DNA of 64,000 nucleotides from Hymenoscyphus infarciens (GCA_001414345.1 LLCB01000217.1:38937-102936), one strand, 5' to 3'; shown: positions 38,701 to 49,984, numbered from the stretch's first letter. The notes: generated by a model not told the origin, from the letters alone. Program-made: numbers and translations.

Positions 38701-38932
38701 TTACTAAGATAAAGAGCTTACTACTTATCTAAGTATAAATAAAGATAATAGAACTAAACGCCTTCCTCTTTATAAGAAGAGTACTAAACTAGGTTATACT
38801 ATAGTATATTTATATAAGTAGTAGAGAGATAGTAAGATATCTAGTCCTATTTTACTAAGATATTCTATAAGAAAGAGACATACTTATAAAAGCTCTAAGA
38901 AAGAAGATTAAGGATTTATAAGAGCTAAGAGA

Positions 38933-39123
38933 TATAATAGTCCTAGTTATATACGTCACTTACGTGACTTGGTTGTCTCGAGGCTTTACTAAGGCTTTAC
39001 TTAATATATATAAATAAAGCTAGAGTATCTATACTCTTTGCTTTTCTCTTTAGTTTAGTTTTCCTTAATATTAGATACTATTCTATAAGTACTCTCTTTA
39101 TATATTTATAGAGAGCTATTATA
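38933..39123 (+). repeat. Element G 5' LTR
   Basis: The 191-bp LTR has a TATATATAAATA box at about 39005-39014. AGTTTAGTTTT lies at 39052-39062, about 40 bases downstream, where transcription probably starts. Confidence 0.92.
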
Positions 39124-39125
39124 CT

Positions 39126-39136
39126 AAAACTAAACT
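39126..39136 (+). promoter_or_regulatory. Self-priming primer-binding site of element G
   Basis: AAAACTAAACT begins three bases after the LTR end, the same offset as in X and Y. It is the reverse complement of 39052-39062. The sequence differs from the X and Y sites, yet its partner in the LTR differs in step. Confidence 0.65.
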
Positions 39137-39699
39137 CTCTCTCTTTACCTAGAAAGGCTTTTACTAATATCTTAATAATAATATATATATTTACTTATAT
39201 TAAATCTACTAAATTTACTATTCTCCTCTATAAAGCCTAACCTATTTATATTAAGTAGTAAGGTCTAGTATTCTTTTATTAGCTATATTAAGTCTTTTAA
39301 AAGTAACCTATTAACCTAAGAACTATTCTACTCTACTTTAGAGTTAGTAGAGCTGATCTCTCTTCTTTCTTCTATTAATATTATATTCTAATCTAGCTTA
39401 AGAACTCGACTTATAAAAATATATATACTAGCTATTACTATATTACTACTACTACCTCCTCTTATTAAGACAACTACTAGTTCCTTATAGTATAAGATTC
39501 TTAAATTACCTCTACTTAATTCTACTCTATAATAAATCCTTAAAATAATAACCTTATTAATAAATAAAGTTTATAAACTTAAAATAAATACTTTAAATAT
39601 AGCTAGTACTTCTTATTAATATACCTCTACTTAGCTATAAACTCTTAATATAACTCGTTCCTCTTCTATAGTTCTATTATTAAAGAAGATAAGTAGAAT

Positions 39700-42600
39700 A
39701 GCTAATCCTTACTAATTTATTATAGAAGACGAATTTACTTATATAACCTAGGAAACTAAAATTATAGTAAAGTTGTTTATTAATACTAACTACTTTAAGT
39801 CTAAAGAAGTAAGAATAAATTTAATTTACTATTATACTTCTAAAAGAGCCTAAAACTATATTTATCTAAGATATAAGTTTAATACTATTAATTAGTTTAG
39901 TAGCTATAAAGAGATATTAACTTACTTTTAAAATATTACTATTAGCTCTTACTTATACTAAGAAGCTTATTTCTAATATTAAGACCTTATTATATTAAAG
40001 ATAGAAACTTTTTATAACTTTTATACTAAGTTCTAATAACTTATAAATAAAGCTAAAGTTCTTTAATAAGACTAGATAAAAGACTTATAGAATAAGTTAA
40101 CCTCTATACTATACTAATCTCTTATTATTACTAAGTTCTAAGCTAAGAGAGATATAAACTCCTTTTATAATCTTATAAGTAGTATTAATAATAACCTTTA
40201 AAATCTCGCTTCTTAAAGAGTATAAGTAAGAAACTTTCCTCTTATCTTAAACCTATATACGCCTACTCCTATACCTACTAGCTCTTCTTCCTCTATAACC
40301 CCTTTTATCTCTCTTAGATACCTTAACGCCTCTACTATAAATAACTACTTAATTCTAGAACTATTAGATAAGTACTTTAACTATAGTAAGCTTAGTTATT
40401 ATATTAAGAATTATCTAAAGCTAAGAATATATAAAGTTAACTTTAAAGAGCTTAAAAGAGAAGATACTAGCTTAAAGTTAGGAAGTAAAGAAACTTAAAA
40501 AAAGACTCCTTTTTAAGTAAATATAGGATTAATCTCTCTAAGATTAATCTATAGTTATTAATTAGTAGAAAAGCGTTTACTTTACCTAGTATAATAACTA
40601 TTAATAGATTTAGTATATAAACTACTACTCTTAGTAACCTTAGAGTAAATACCTTTTCTTTTATAAATATATAACTTAGTTATAACCTTATAAAGTTCTA
40701 TAGTTTAAAAACTAAAAGACTTCCTACCTCTATTAAGATTTATAGATATAATAGAGAAATTAAGAGTAAAGCTATATATTATCTCTTTTTAAATTATATC
40801 TTAGATAGTTATAAATTCTTTAATATATTATTTATTCTTTTAGACTTAGATCTATATAATATTATCCTTAGTTAAAGGTTTTTTAAGTACTTTTATATTA
40901 ATATTAATATAACTTATTAGAAACTACTCTAGTCTAATAATCTTAAGTCTTACTTCTCTACTTAATAGCTAACTCCTCTCTCTTAAGATACTATATAACT
41001 AAAAGACTCTATACCCTCTTACTAAAATAAAGCTAATACTTATAACTAAGCTATAGAAATAGAGAAATAGTACTAATAAGATAGAAGACTCTTAGAGCCT
41101 ATAGATTACCTTAAAATTAATACTATAACTCTAACTAGTTATACTCTAACTATATATAGTAGAGGAGGCTATAAGTCTTTAATATAAGTATAATACTAGG
41201 TTATAAAGAAAGAACTTAAGAGTATTATAAAGAAAGTACTTACTCTAATATATTATTAGAAACTCTTTATCTTAAAAAAGTTAGACTCTATTATTAATAT
41301 TTTAACTATTTTAGTTATAGAAATATATTATTACTTACTTTAAAAGAATAGTAAGATATTTACTATAAGTATATACGAAATTAATACTATTATAGCTAAT
41401 TAAGAACTAGATATAGCCTTTAATATTACTCTTCTTAATAAGTACTAGGACTTTAAAGAGGTATTTTCTAAGACTATCTTAGATACTCTCTTACCTTATT
41501 AATACTATAATTATAAGATTAATCTTAAAGGTTTAAATACTCTTAGATATTCCTCTTTATATAAGATATTTATAAAAGAGTTATTAGCTATAAAGGAATA
41601 TATCTTAGAGAATCTTTATAAAGGGTTTATTAAATATAGCTAGTCTCTTTTTACTACTTCTATTCTATTTATAAAGAAAGTAGATAAAAGGCTATATTTC
41701 TATATTAACTTCTAAAAACTTAATAATCTTACTTAAAAAGACTACTATCTATTATCTCTAATTAATAAAACGCTTATATATATTAGTTAAGCTTATATTT
41801 TTACTAAGCTAGATATCTAGTAAGCCTTCTACTATATATAAATAGATCTAGATACTAAGGAATTAACTACTTTTCATATCTATTATAAAATATATAAGTA
41901 TAAGATTCTACTATTTAGTCTAATAAATAGCTTATCTACCTACTAGTACTATATAAATAATATCTTATTTAACTATTTAGATAGCTTTTACTCTATCTAC
42001 TTAAATAATATCCTTATCTACTTATTAAACGTCTTTAAATATAAAGAGTATATATAAAAAGTCCTTTAACGTCTTAAAGATACTAGGTTATAGGTTAATA
42101 TTAAGAAGTATAAGTTTAATATTAAGAAGATAAAATACCTTAGGTTTATTATTAGTACTAATAGTATTAAAGTAGACCTTAAAAAGGTCTTAGTAGTATA
42201 GAAATAGTAAGCTTTAAAGATAGTAAAAGGCGTTTAAAGCTTCTTTAGTTTCTATAACTTCTATTAAAAGTTTATCTAGAACTATAGTATAATTATAAAG
42301 CCCTTAGTATATCTAATATAGAATAACGTACCTTTTGATTTTAATAAGAAGTACTAAGAAGTATTTAAAGACCTAAAAGTAGCACTTACCTCTATACTAA
42401 TCCTCTACTACTACTCTCTTAACCTCTCTACTATAATTAAAATAGATACTTTAGATAGAATCATTACTAGAGTATTATAATAATAATAAGCTAATAGAGA
42501 ATAGTACTCTATAGCCTACTTTAGTAAGACTATATCTCTAGCTAAGTATAACTATAAAATATATAATAAAGAGCTACTTACTATTATATACTTACTTATA

Positions 42601-44335
42601 AAATAGAGACTAGAACTATAAAGTACTTATTTAAAGATCTATATTTATACTAATTATAAAGCGCTTAAATACTTTATAACTACTAAGTAACTTACTACCT
42701 ATTAAGTAAGGTAAGCTAAAGCCTTAGCTAAGTACTATTTTATTATTATATTCTATTTAAGATATAAGAATAGTAAGATAGATACTTTAACTTATAAAGT
42801 AAATAAGATATACTTATAGAAGGAACTTAAAAAGTAGTACTAGACCTATATACTCCTAATAAAGGAATAAGTTAATATAGAAGTACTTAAAGACCTAGAA
42901 GTTAAAATAAGCTTAATTATACTAGCTCTAGTTAATAATAACTACTTCTAAGAATTATTTATACTTTTAAAACAAATCTACTAAGTAAATAAGGATACTA
43001 TAACACTTTAAGCTATATAAGTATAAGCTAAAACTAATACTAATTCTCTATATACCTTAAAAGAAGGCCTTTTACTTTACTAAAACTACTTAGTAGTACT
43101 AGATATAGATATACTAAGAATAAACCTAATTTATAAAGCTTATAATTAGATACTTTTAGCTTACCTAAAGAGGGATATAATCTACTAGATTCTATATTTA
43201 AGATATATCTAGTAAAATATAAAAGCTAATATTATAACATATATATAAAACTATTATAAATATAGAAGAGTAAACGTTTCTTAAAATAAAATACTTAGCT
43301 ATCTATACCTACTTTTAGTACTACTATCTATATAGTAATATATAGCTATAGATTTTAAGTTCTTTCTAGTTAATAAGTATAGTTATAATAATATATTTAT
43401 AGTAATAGACTACTTATCTAAGTAGTCTATTTTAATACTCTATTATAAGAATATCACTTTTAAATAGATAGTAAGGTTATATATTAAACACGTTTTATAA
43501 TATTATAGGATTCTAGAAAGTATAATAGTAGATAAAGGCTCTTACTTTATTACTATGTTTTAAAAAGAGTTTACTTAAATCCTAGGTATTTAGCTTTAAC
43601 TCTTAACTATAAACTATACTTAAACTAATAGCTAGACTAAGATTATAAATTAATACCTTAATTAGTACTTATAGCTATATATTAATTATTATTATACTAA
43701 TTAGTTTAAGATCCTTCTAATAATAGACTATATATAGTTAATACTACTTTATAGTACTATTAGAATATTACCTTTTAAGTTATAAAAGGGATATATACTA
43801 AGAACCTTATTTAACTAGTAAATACTAGAACTAGCTATTATAAGAAGAGGCTATAGTAGTTATAAAGACAATCTAGAAAGTCTTAGATATTAGCTAAGTA
43901 AATATATTAAAAGCTTAATAAAAGAAGGAATAAGATATAAATAAATATAGATAAGACGTTGATTTTAGAGTAGGAGATATAGTCTTTATTATAATAAAAG
44001 ACTAAGTAACTTAACAACTAAGCTAAAAGCTAGACTACTAGATAGCTAGCCCTTTTAAGATTCTTAAAGAAGTAGGTTTTACTTTCTAATTATAACTACT
44101 AGCTTCTATTAAAGTTTACTCTATCTTTACTCTTAAGAAGTTATATAAGGCTATAGACGATCTCTTACTAGGATAGGTAGTTATACTACCTCTATTAATT
44201 ATTATAAACAAAGAAGAGAAATAGAAAGTTAAAGAAATACTAGCTAGTAAGAAGAGATAGTAGTCCTTTTATTACTAAATTAAGTAAAAAGGCTATAATA
44301 AAGACCTTAATTAGTATCTAGCTTAATAACTAATA
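39700..44335 (+). pseudogene. Element G gag-pol relic with C-terminal chromodomain
   Basis: Gag probably lies at 39700-40500. The protease-distal motif near 40845-40880 reads LDLYNIILS, from a YDVILG type. RT around 41790-42190 reads FTKLDI-QAFYYI, then YLNNILIY (from YLDDILIY) and YLRFIISTNSIKVD. Integrase reads AIDFKFFLVNKYSYNNIFIV (43340-43400), then IVDKGSYFIT and Y--TN--TKIIN (43530-43650), the D-D region. A GPF-box-like part KLDY-IASPFKILKEVG lies near 44030-44080. The tail near 44215-44330 reads KVKEILASKKR and IK-KGYNKDLN, a chromodomain. Chromodomains direct integration to H3K9-methylated chromatin, in keeping with this setting. Confidence 0.85.
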
Positions 44336-44527
44336 TATACGCTATAACTAGTAGAGAGGTTCTATTTAGAAAAGCTAAAAATAACTAGTTCTCTAGAAGC
44401 TCTTCTACTATAGAAAGCAGTATATAAGGCTAGGAGAGAGGATTATAGTAAGCTAGAGCTTAATACTCTTATATTAAAGAAGGACAAAGCTGCTTAGTTA
44501 TAAGAGACCTATTTAAAGAGAGAGTAG

Positions 44528-44718
44528 TATAATAGTCCTAGTTATATATATTACTTATATAACTAGGTTATTCTAAGGCTTTGTTAAGGCTTTACTTAAT
44601 ATATATAAATAAAGCTAGAGTATCTATACTCTTCGCTTTTCTCTTTAGTTTAGTTTTCCTTAATATTAGGTACTATTCTATAAGTACTCTCTTTGTATAT
44701 TTGTAGAGAGCTATTATA
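44528..44718 (+). repeat. Element G 3' LTR
   Basis: The 191-bp LTR keeps AGTTTAGTTTT. It follows the purine tract at 44515-44527 and precedes the second AGAGA. It is more mutated than the 5' LTR in its first 60 bases and less so near its end. Confidence 0.92.
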
Positions 44719-44723
44719 AGAGA

Positions 44724-45234
44724 GATACTAGTAGATAGGAAACTAGTACTAAGAGTAACTACTTAGCTACTTAGACTAGAGAGACTCTAGAAGTATAGGC
44801 TAGTACTAGAATTACTTAAGAAAAGAGAGAAGAGTAAAGAAGAGGTAAAAGAAAGAGAAGAATAAGAGGAGAAAGCTAAAGTATACTAGAAGATAAGACC
44901 TTAGCTCTAATAATTCTAGAAGTAAATATACCTCTTATACTACTAATATATACTTTAGTAAGTTAAACACGTTAACTAACTAAACTTCTCTACTATATTA
45001 CTAAGTTAAAGAGATAAGCTCTAAATAGATAGTAGTAAGAACTAAAGAAAAGGAGAATTATACTTATAAAGAAGCTTAAAAGATAAAGAAGAACGAGCTA
45101 AAAGGCTATATAAACTAGAATAGAAGATATACTACTTACTCTTAGAGCGCGGCTTATAGCCTACGTAGTATAAGAATAATAATAATATATTACTTTCTAC
45201 TTTCTACTCTCTCTTATACTTAAATTTTACGATT
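44724..45234 (+). mobile_element. LINE copy 2, 3' portion after element G
   Basis: The sequence resumes the LINE after the duplicated AGAGA. It is purine-rich (44800-44880) and has an ordered part near 44890-45010, but I could not identify a domain. The end is taken at the start of the heptamer repeat and is approximate. Confidence 0.5.
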
Positions 45235-45745
45235 TAAGCTTTATAATTTAAGTATTATAATTTAAGTATTACGAATTACGAATACTCTTACTTTAAGCTT
45301 TAAGATTACTAATTTAAGTATTTCGATTTACGTCTAAATAGCTTCTAAAAAATCTACGTTTATTAATTTACGATTTATAATTTACGATTTAGCTCTAAAG
45401 AGCTATATACTTAAAAATCTAAGCTTTACGATTTACGATTTACGATTTACGATTTACTATTTACGATTTAGTCGTTTCCGACTTTTAGTATATATAGAAT
45501 ACTATACTCTCTCTCTCTCTCTTCTATACTTTTATATTTATATAATATACTAAAGAAGAAAAGAGTAGTAAAAGAGAGAGACTAAGAAGTAGTAAAATAC
45601 TCTTCTACTCTTTTTTTAATAAAGAGCTTAGATAATATAATTATTAAGTTCTACTTTAGCTCGAATTAATAATTTATAATTTACGATTTACGATTTACGA
45701 TTTATAATTTATAATTTACGATTTAGTTAATTCCGACTTTTTAGT
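45235..45745 (+). repeat. Dispersed repeat with two heptamer (TTTACGA) arrays
   Basis: Arrays of TTTACGA occur at 45425-45470 and 45675-45725, with degenerate units from 45235. Each array ends in ATTTAGT followed by TCCGACTTTT and AGTATAT. A (TC)n run lies at 45508-45522. It is the inverted counterpart of 27415-27990. Its place directly behind LINE copy 2 would suit a LINE 3' tail, but the other copy has no LINE beside it. Confidence 0.7.
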
Positions 45746-45850
45746 ATATCTAGAACGCTTTATAAGTATATATTAATCTAAAAAAGTTTAAAACTAGAAT
45801 CTATAGAGAACCTTAAGTAGGAAAATAAGAAAGCTATTAATTAAAATACA

Positions 45851-46280
45851 AATTTAGAGCCTATTTAGCTTATATAAAGTATTTAAATATATATACGAAT
45901 ATTTAATAAGATACTCTAAATAGTAATCTCGTATATATTAGTATATATTATTAATTATTTCTTAATATATTAAGTAAACGTTTAGCTCGTAGTATCTATT
46001 CTAGTATATATTCTTATTAGTAGTATAGATAGATGTCTTAATAGTAGTAAAAAAACATATATATAAAAAGTTTTAAAGATTTATATCTCTAGAGGTCTAA
46101 AACCTTTTTTAGTAGTATATATTCTAATTATATATATACTAAGATATACGAGGTTAAATAAGAGATTTATATCACTTTTAAATATAGATACTAAATACTA
46201 GTATATATATATAATTAGTATATATATATATATATATTACCTTCTGATTTTTAGTAGTGTATATCCTAGATATAAACAGG
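45851..46280 (+). repeat. Dispersed 430-bp repeat, left copy
   Basis: It matches 61136-61500 in the same orientation, including TTAGCTCGTAGTAT, AAGTTTTAAAGATTTATATC and a TTCTGATTTTTA near the end. It lacks an ORF. It abuts the GC-normal island. Confidence 0.65.
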
Positions 46281-46504
46281 CCCTTAGTATGTTTTCATTA
46301 ATATTTATTATTAGAATTTTTTCGTAGATTTCCACGGATTCCACGGCATCCGACATCGAAGATGCGGGGAAGCGTCAAAGCACTTTCTTATAAGAGAACT
46401 TCAATTCGCTAGCTTTCTTCTCCGGAGTGGTGCTTTTTCATACCAAAAGAAAGTCTCCCGTCTTGAGAAAGTCACAATCGCAAAGCAAACTCCACGGCCT
46501 CCCA

Positions 46505-47321
46505 ATGGCAACCTTCCGTATTGCAACGGAGGCTGAAGATGAGACCTTGGCATGTTTATTTTACAACGGTTTCCTCCATGTCTGGTACTAGTTGCTATAG
46601 AATATTACTTGAAAGCCTTTAACAATAGAACAGGGGCGCCAACTGGATGCAAGCACGCATAGAACCCTTGCCCGACAGGTATATAAAACCTAGCGAACTA
46701 AAGTCTCTTGCAGCTCCTCAATTCGCACGCGTATCTTTCTACCTAGCCCTCATCAAACTGACACGCCTTATTTCTGGCTCCATCACCATCGCTATCCCCA
46801 CAAGTACGCCATCAGATCCCAATCCACCACCGAGCGCCGCACTCCTCTGGTTCCCTCCACATGCTAGACCGTCTTTCCTTTCTCTATGTCGGTCTGGCTT
46901 TCTTTATACCATGATTTTTCAATACGGGCTAAAGGCACTTTGGAATCTCATCAATTTTGAGCGGGATCTCGAAGCACTTAACTTCTCTGTACTCTCCCCT
47001 TTGGGATACCAAAGGCAAGACTGCGGCTTTGCATTCCTGATTGCGGCGGAGCCAAGATTTCGTGGGAAGGCATACGGTGCAAAACTTTTGGAGAGACAAA
47101 TTGAGATCCATAGAACGGAATATCCAGATGTTCCAGTAGTCTTAGACACGACGACGGATCAAGCGCAGAAGGTTTATGAGCGAATTGGTCTCCGACTCTT
47201 GGGCACGACGGCTGTGAATACAGGAACGGATGATCATGGGATTAAAATCAGAAATGCAGGACAAGCCGGACGCTTTTTGAAGAGGGTTCTGATTCTCCTA
47301 CCTAGCTCGTCAACTTCCTAG
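46505..47321 (+). pseudogene. GNAT-family N-acetyltransferase, broken
   Basis: The longest open frame (46647-47321, 224 codons) covers the acetyl-CoA fold. RFRGKAYGAKLL at residues 137-148 is the R-x-x-G-x-A acetyl-CoA loop, and KVYERIGLRLLG (residues 174-185) is the usual motif B. The ATG at 46647 is probably not the true start. Upstream, an ATG at 46505 begins MATFRIATEAEDETLACLFY, a typical fungal GNAT N-terminus. That frame meets TAG at 46589 and further TAG and TGA codons before ITIEQG-like residues (LTIEQGRQLDA, about 46623-46655), and lies one frame off the 46647 ORF. Several stops fit TGG or CAG changed by a G>A or C>T. The substrate is unknown. An intron that repairs the frame was not found. 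Confidence 0.72.
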
Positions 47322-47367
47322 GGGGAGAATCTTGAGCAACAACAAATCCGTTCGCTACCCGGGTATT

Positions 47368-47829
47368 CTACTTCGTAAAATTCAAGTCATCAAACACACC
47401 AATTCCCAGTTTCCCGATCGTCTTAAACCAGTGCCCATCCTCGCAATTGACAGCTTTATTCAATTGTAGCTTCTGGCATCTCGCATCTCGTCCGCAGCTC
47501 TCTAACCCCGGTTCTCGTCGCTCGCCTCTTGCAATGCTGATTTTTTCTTCTGCGCAGCCAATTTTCGACCAAGTTCCGAATTTGGTTTTGCGGTGCAATT
47601 GAAACGTGCCTCCGCTGCTGCTGCTCGTTGTACTCGTTGCTGTGGTCAAATCTTAGTCCGAAATAAATAAAACGTCCATGTGGGGTCGAATATACCTCTT
47701 TGTTTCTCTGAGCAACAACTTCAGGATCTCAGGATCGCTGTTGCACAGGGGCCTGAACTGGCGCGGCTTGACTCTGTGCGAAGACCTAAAAAAGATGACC
47801 GATGATAATGAAGAGACCTTAGGCTAGTA
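47368..47829 (-). pseudogene. Small cysteine-containing hypothetical protein, probably broken
   Basis: The open minus-strand frame (47649 to 47368) has no ATG and begins inside a Ser/Thr-rich part. It then reads GTFQLHRKTKFGTWSKIGC, with four Cys in all and a compact C-terminus ending FDDLNFTK. The same frame stays open upstream to about 47825 except for one TAA at 47655-47653. It reads QFRPLCNSDPEILKLLLRE on the way, which suggests a longer protein with a CAA-to-TAA change. Another frame upstream reads VFAQSQAAPVQAP, which looks like the end of a secretion signal. A TTTTTTAG just before it could be a splice acceptor. A secreted protein is possible but not shown. I do not recognise the family. 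Confidence 0.4.
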
Positions 47830-47995
47830 GAGCCAGCTAATGCAGGTACGCTTATTTGGTTCCCCAGTGGCATAAAAGTGAGAGATGCATAAGTGCGGCT
47901 GGCAGAGTAGTCTATTCCTAATCTAGCTAGCTTAGGCTCACTCGTTTAACGGCCGGGCGTTGTCGCACTATAAGCAGACCACACCCTAGTATACG

Positions 47996-48439
47996 TGACT
48001 AATATATTGCTTTTAATTATAAATATTATTAATAAGAGGCTAAAAGACTATCTAATTAGCTAAAGTAAGAGAGAAAGATATCTAAAGAGTAAATAGTAAG
48101 AGGTATATAAATCGAAGTTTAGAGATATCACGTATTAGCGTCTATAGATAGTCGATTCTTAGAGTTAAAAAAAAGTCGAAAAGTGTCTTATAATAAGATA
48201 GTAGAAGTATAAGCAGTTAAATACTCTAATTAGAAATAGTAGTAAAAGTAGTATAAGTTAGTCTACTACGAGTATACGGATTTAACTAGGCTTTAACCTA
48301 GACTAGAGCGAGAGTATAGCGTTATAACCTCGCTCTAACTTAGGTAGTACGATATACTAAGATATTATAACCTAATACTAGAAAACTATAATAGAAGTTT
48401 AATTTCTAAAATATTATATACTTTATAAGAACGTAAAAA
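47996..48439. other. AT-rich stretch with one arm of a distant inverted repeat
   Basis: No gene was seen. 48255-48375 (with GTTATAACCTCGCTCTAAC) is the inverted partner of about 58035-58160. The two arms sit outside the minisatellite, so they may be the ends of a larger old unit that contains it. Confidence 0.45.
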
Positions 48440-48638
48440 TTATATATTTATTTCTAGTTACTAGTTTATTAAATATATATATTAATATAATATTTATTAT
48501 TTATACTTCTAACTTTATTAGTAAATAGTCTAATAATAAGATATATATATATATATATAAATATACTTTTAAAATCTATTACTTTATTATAAAATAGTAT
48601 ATTAATAAGATATATAAATATAAATAAACTTTTAAAAC
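48440..48638. repeat. Minisatellite, left part (about 3 units)
   Basis: Degenerate units of about 63 bp match the array at 55473-57490. The array is split here by the X-family element, whose AAAAC duplication (48634-48638 and 55473-55477) is part of the repeat unit. Confidence 0.7.
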
Positions 48639-48994
48639 TATAATAGCACGAAATATATACAACTATAGAAGAGGCATATGAGAGTGCGTTTAGTAGAATG
48701 ACGTATGTAAATACTAGGCTCTGATACGGAAGAAAAGGCTAAACTGGCCTTTTCTGACTCTAGGAGAGTAGGCTACTATATATAAGAGGTTCAGACGATA
48801 TAAAAGGGGTACGAAACCGAACAACAACATACGTCGGCTAATATAAAAGCCCGAACCCTACGAAGTATATCCGAAAGTCCGGACGTACGTACAGACGTAT
48901 ATAACCTTCCTAAATTAGACAATGTAAAACAACAACTACCGAAACACGGCATATGCCATGTAATCTCGGCTATATAGGACGGCATGCTGTCACA
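48639..48994 (-). repeat. X host 3' LTR, lightly mutated
   Basis: The 356-bp LTR runs from TATAATAGCACG to GCATGCTGTCACA on the plus strand. It retains many CpA and TpG. The hairpin-like AAAAGGCCAGTTTAGCC lies on its minus strand. Confidence 0.88.
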
Positions 48995-49439
48995 TCCCCC
49001 TCCCTTGAAAAAGACTCGTCCTCGAGTCTCTCTATCTTATCGTTCAGGGCTGAATCGGGATGGTGTAAGTGTTGCATTTGTCGTATTTTATTGATTTTGT
49101 CGTAAGCGAGAAGGTAAGGGTCTGAATCGTAGCTGACCCGAGTTCGTAGATGCTTTGTTTATCGTAATGTCGTAAGCGAGATGTCGGCTTCGAATCGACT
49201 TCGTTGATGCTTGCAAAATAGAGACTTCGTTTCTAATCCTTCAATATTAAAGCAAGCATTCGCGTCCGCTAAAAGAGTGTAGTCCGATCCGTCTAGCAGT
49301 CGGAGAAAGTTCAAAGTTCAAAGTTCAAAAAGTTCAAAAGTTCAAAGTTCAAAAGTTCAAAAGTTCAAAAGTTCGGAGTAAAATCAGAAAAAGTTTAAAG
49401 CAGAGTCAGAGACGAACATCGAGAGGTAACGTTGTAGGT

Positions 49440-49900
49440 AACAGTGATATCTCAGCTAAGAGTTCACTTCGAGGGTGTACCGATTCACATCCGATTCAAA
49501 GAATTCAAAAAAAAGAGTGTAGGTCTGGAAAAGTTCAGAGTAGAGTCGGAGGTCGTTCAGTTGAGAGGCAGTGATGTCTCAGTTAAGAGCTTACTTCGAG
49601 AGCGTACTGATTCGTATCTGATTCGAATTTACTAAAAGAGTGTAGGTCTGAAAAAGTTTAGAATAAAGTCGGAAGCGAAATCAGAGTAGAGTCGGAAGTC
49701 GTTCGGTCGGTAGGCAGTGATAACTCAGTTAAGAGCTCACTTCTGAGTTGCGTCCTATTGGAAAGCGTATTTCGACCGATTCGCATCCGGGTCCGTCTAA
49801 ACTGAGGTCGGCTGGTTTTCAGAGTAAAGTTGGAAACGATAATGTCGTAGACAGTGATAACTCAGCTAAGAGGTCACTATCCTTTTGAGAGCGTACTAAT
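49440..49900 (-). repeat. Tandem repeat of about 130-145 bp inside X
   Basis: The motif CAGTGATNNCTCAGYTAAGAG recurs at about 49442, 49569, 49716 and 49852. Each copy is followed by a TCACTTC-like segment and TTCGTATCCGATTCGAA-like DNA. A diverged unit is seen near 51225. Upstream, 49310-49378 is a short array of AAAGTTC. No protein is indicated: short frames here are chance openings. Confidence 0.65.
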
Positions 49901-49984
49901 TCGTATCCGATTCGAAGAATTCAAATAAAAAGGAACTTCTAGCCTAGCCAGAAGTGAAAGAAAGTAAGAAAGTAAAGAATATAA

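Larger units (their letters stand above)
34213..38932 (+). mobile_element. Non-LTR retrotransposon (Tad1-like LINE) copy 2
   Basis: It begins near a short A-run (34213-34220) and matches LINE copy 1 in inverse orientation through 38000, then runs further. It is interrupted at 38932 by gypsy element G and continues at 44724 after the duplicated AGAGA. Gag, endonuclease and RT follow in order on the plus strand. About 5.2 kb in total is normal for the clade. Stops at Gln and Trp codons are abundant. Tad1-like elements are the common fungal LINEs, but the clade is inferred from organisation and motifs rather than a tree. Confidence 0.82.
38933..44718 (+). mobile_element. Ty3/gypsy chromovirus element G, structurally complete
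   Basis: Two 191-bp LTRs (38933-39123 and 44528-44718) have inverted edges TATAATAG/CTATTATA. A perfect AGAGA duplication flanks them (38928-38932 and 44719-44723). The LTRs differ at about 18 sites, all but one transitions. Internal order is gag, protease, RT, RNase H, integrase and chromodomain on the plus strand. A purine tract (44515-44527) precedes the 3' LTR. It is inserted into LINE copy 2 and is 5786 bp long. Confidence 0.93.
46281..47995. other. GC-normal, apparently single-copy island
   Basis: CpA and TpG are common here and codon-like composition returns abruptly on both sides of 46281-47995, in contrast with flanks almost devoid of CpA and TpG. I see no second copy of this DNA in the window. 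It carries a GNAT relic on the plus strand and a small cysteine-containing frame on the minus strand. Unique DNA escapes RIP, which explains the contrast. 46290-46500 would be the 5' flank of the GNAT gene. 47830-47995 shows no gene. Confidence 0.85.

Noticed and set aside
1..46280. Mitochondrial or bacterial AT-rich DNA as the source
   Set aside because: Selective loss of CpA/TpG with CpG and CpT kept, Gln/Trp-to-stop changes and nuclear retrotransposons point to RIP in a fungal nucleus.
46623..46720. A 35-base intron (GTATAT to TTGCAG) joining the two GNAT frames
   Set aside because: The splice would not bring the upstream frame into the 46647 frame, and the length is below normal fungal introns.
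46919..47149. Minus-strand frame of 76 codons, with a second of 60 codons inside it
   Set aside because: Both lie opposite the GNAT coding region and carry no motif. They are shadows of that gene.
48791..48985. Minus-strand frame of 64 codons, and a similar one at 51689-51913
   Set aside because: They are the same stretch of X LTR in two copies. Their resemblance comes from the LTR, and non-coding R-U5/U3 explains it.
49444..49635. Frames of 63 codons here and 66 codons at 49877-50077
   Set aside because: They lie in the tandem repeats of the X interior. The repeat period does not keep frame and the openings are by chance.
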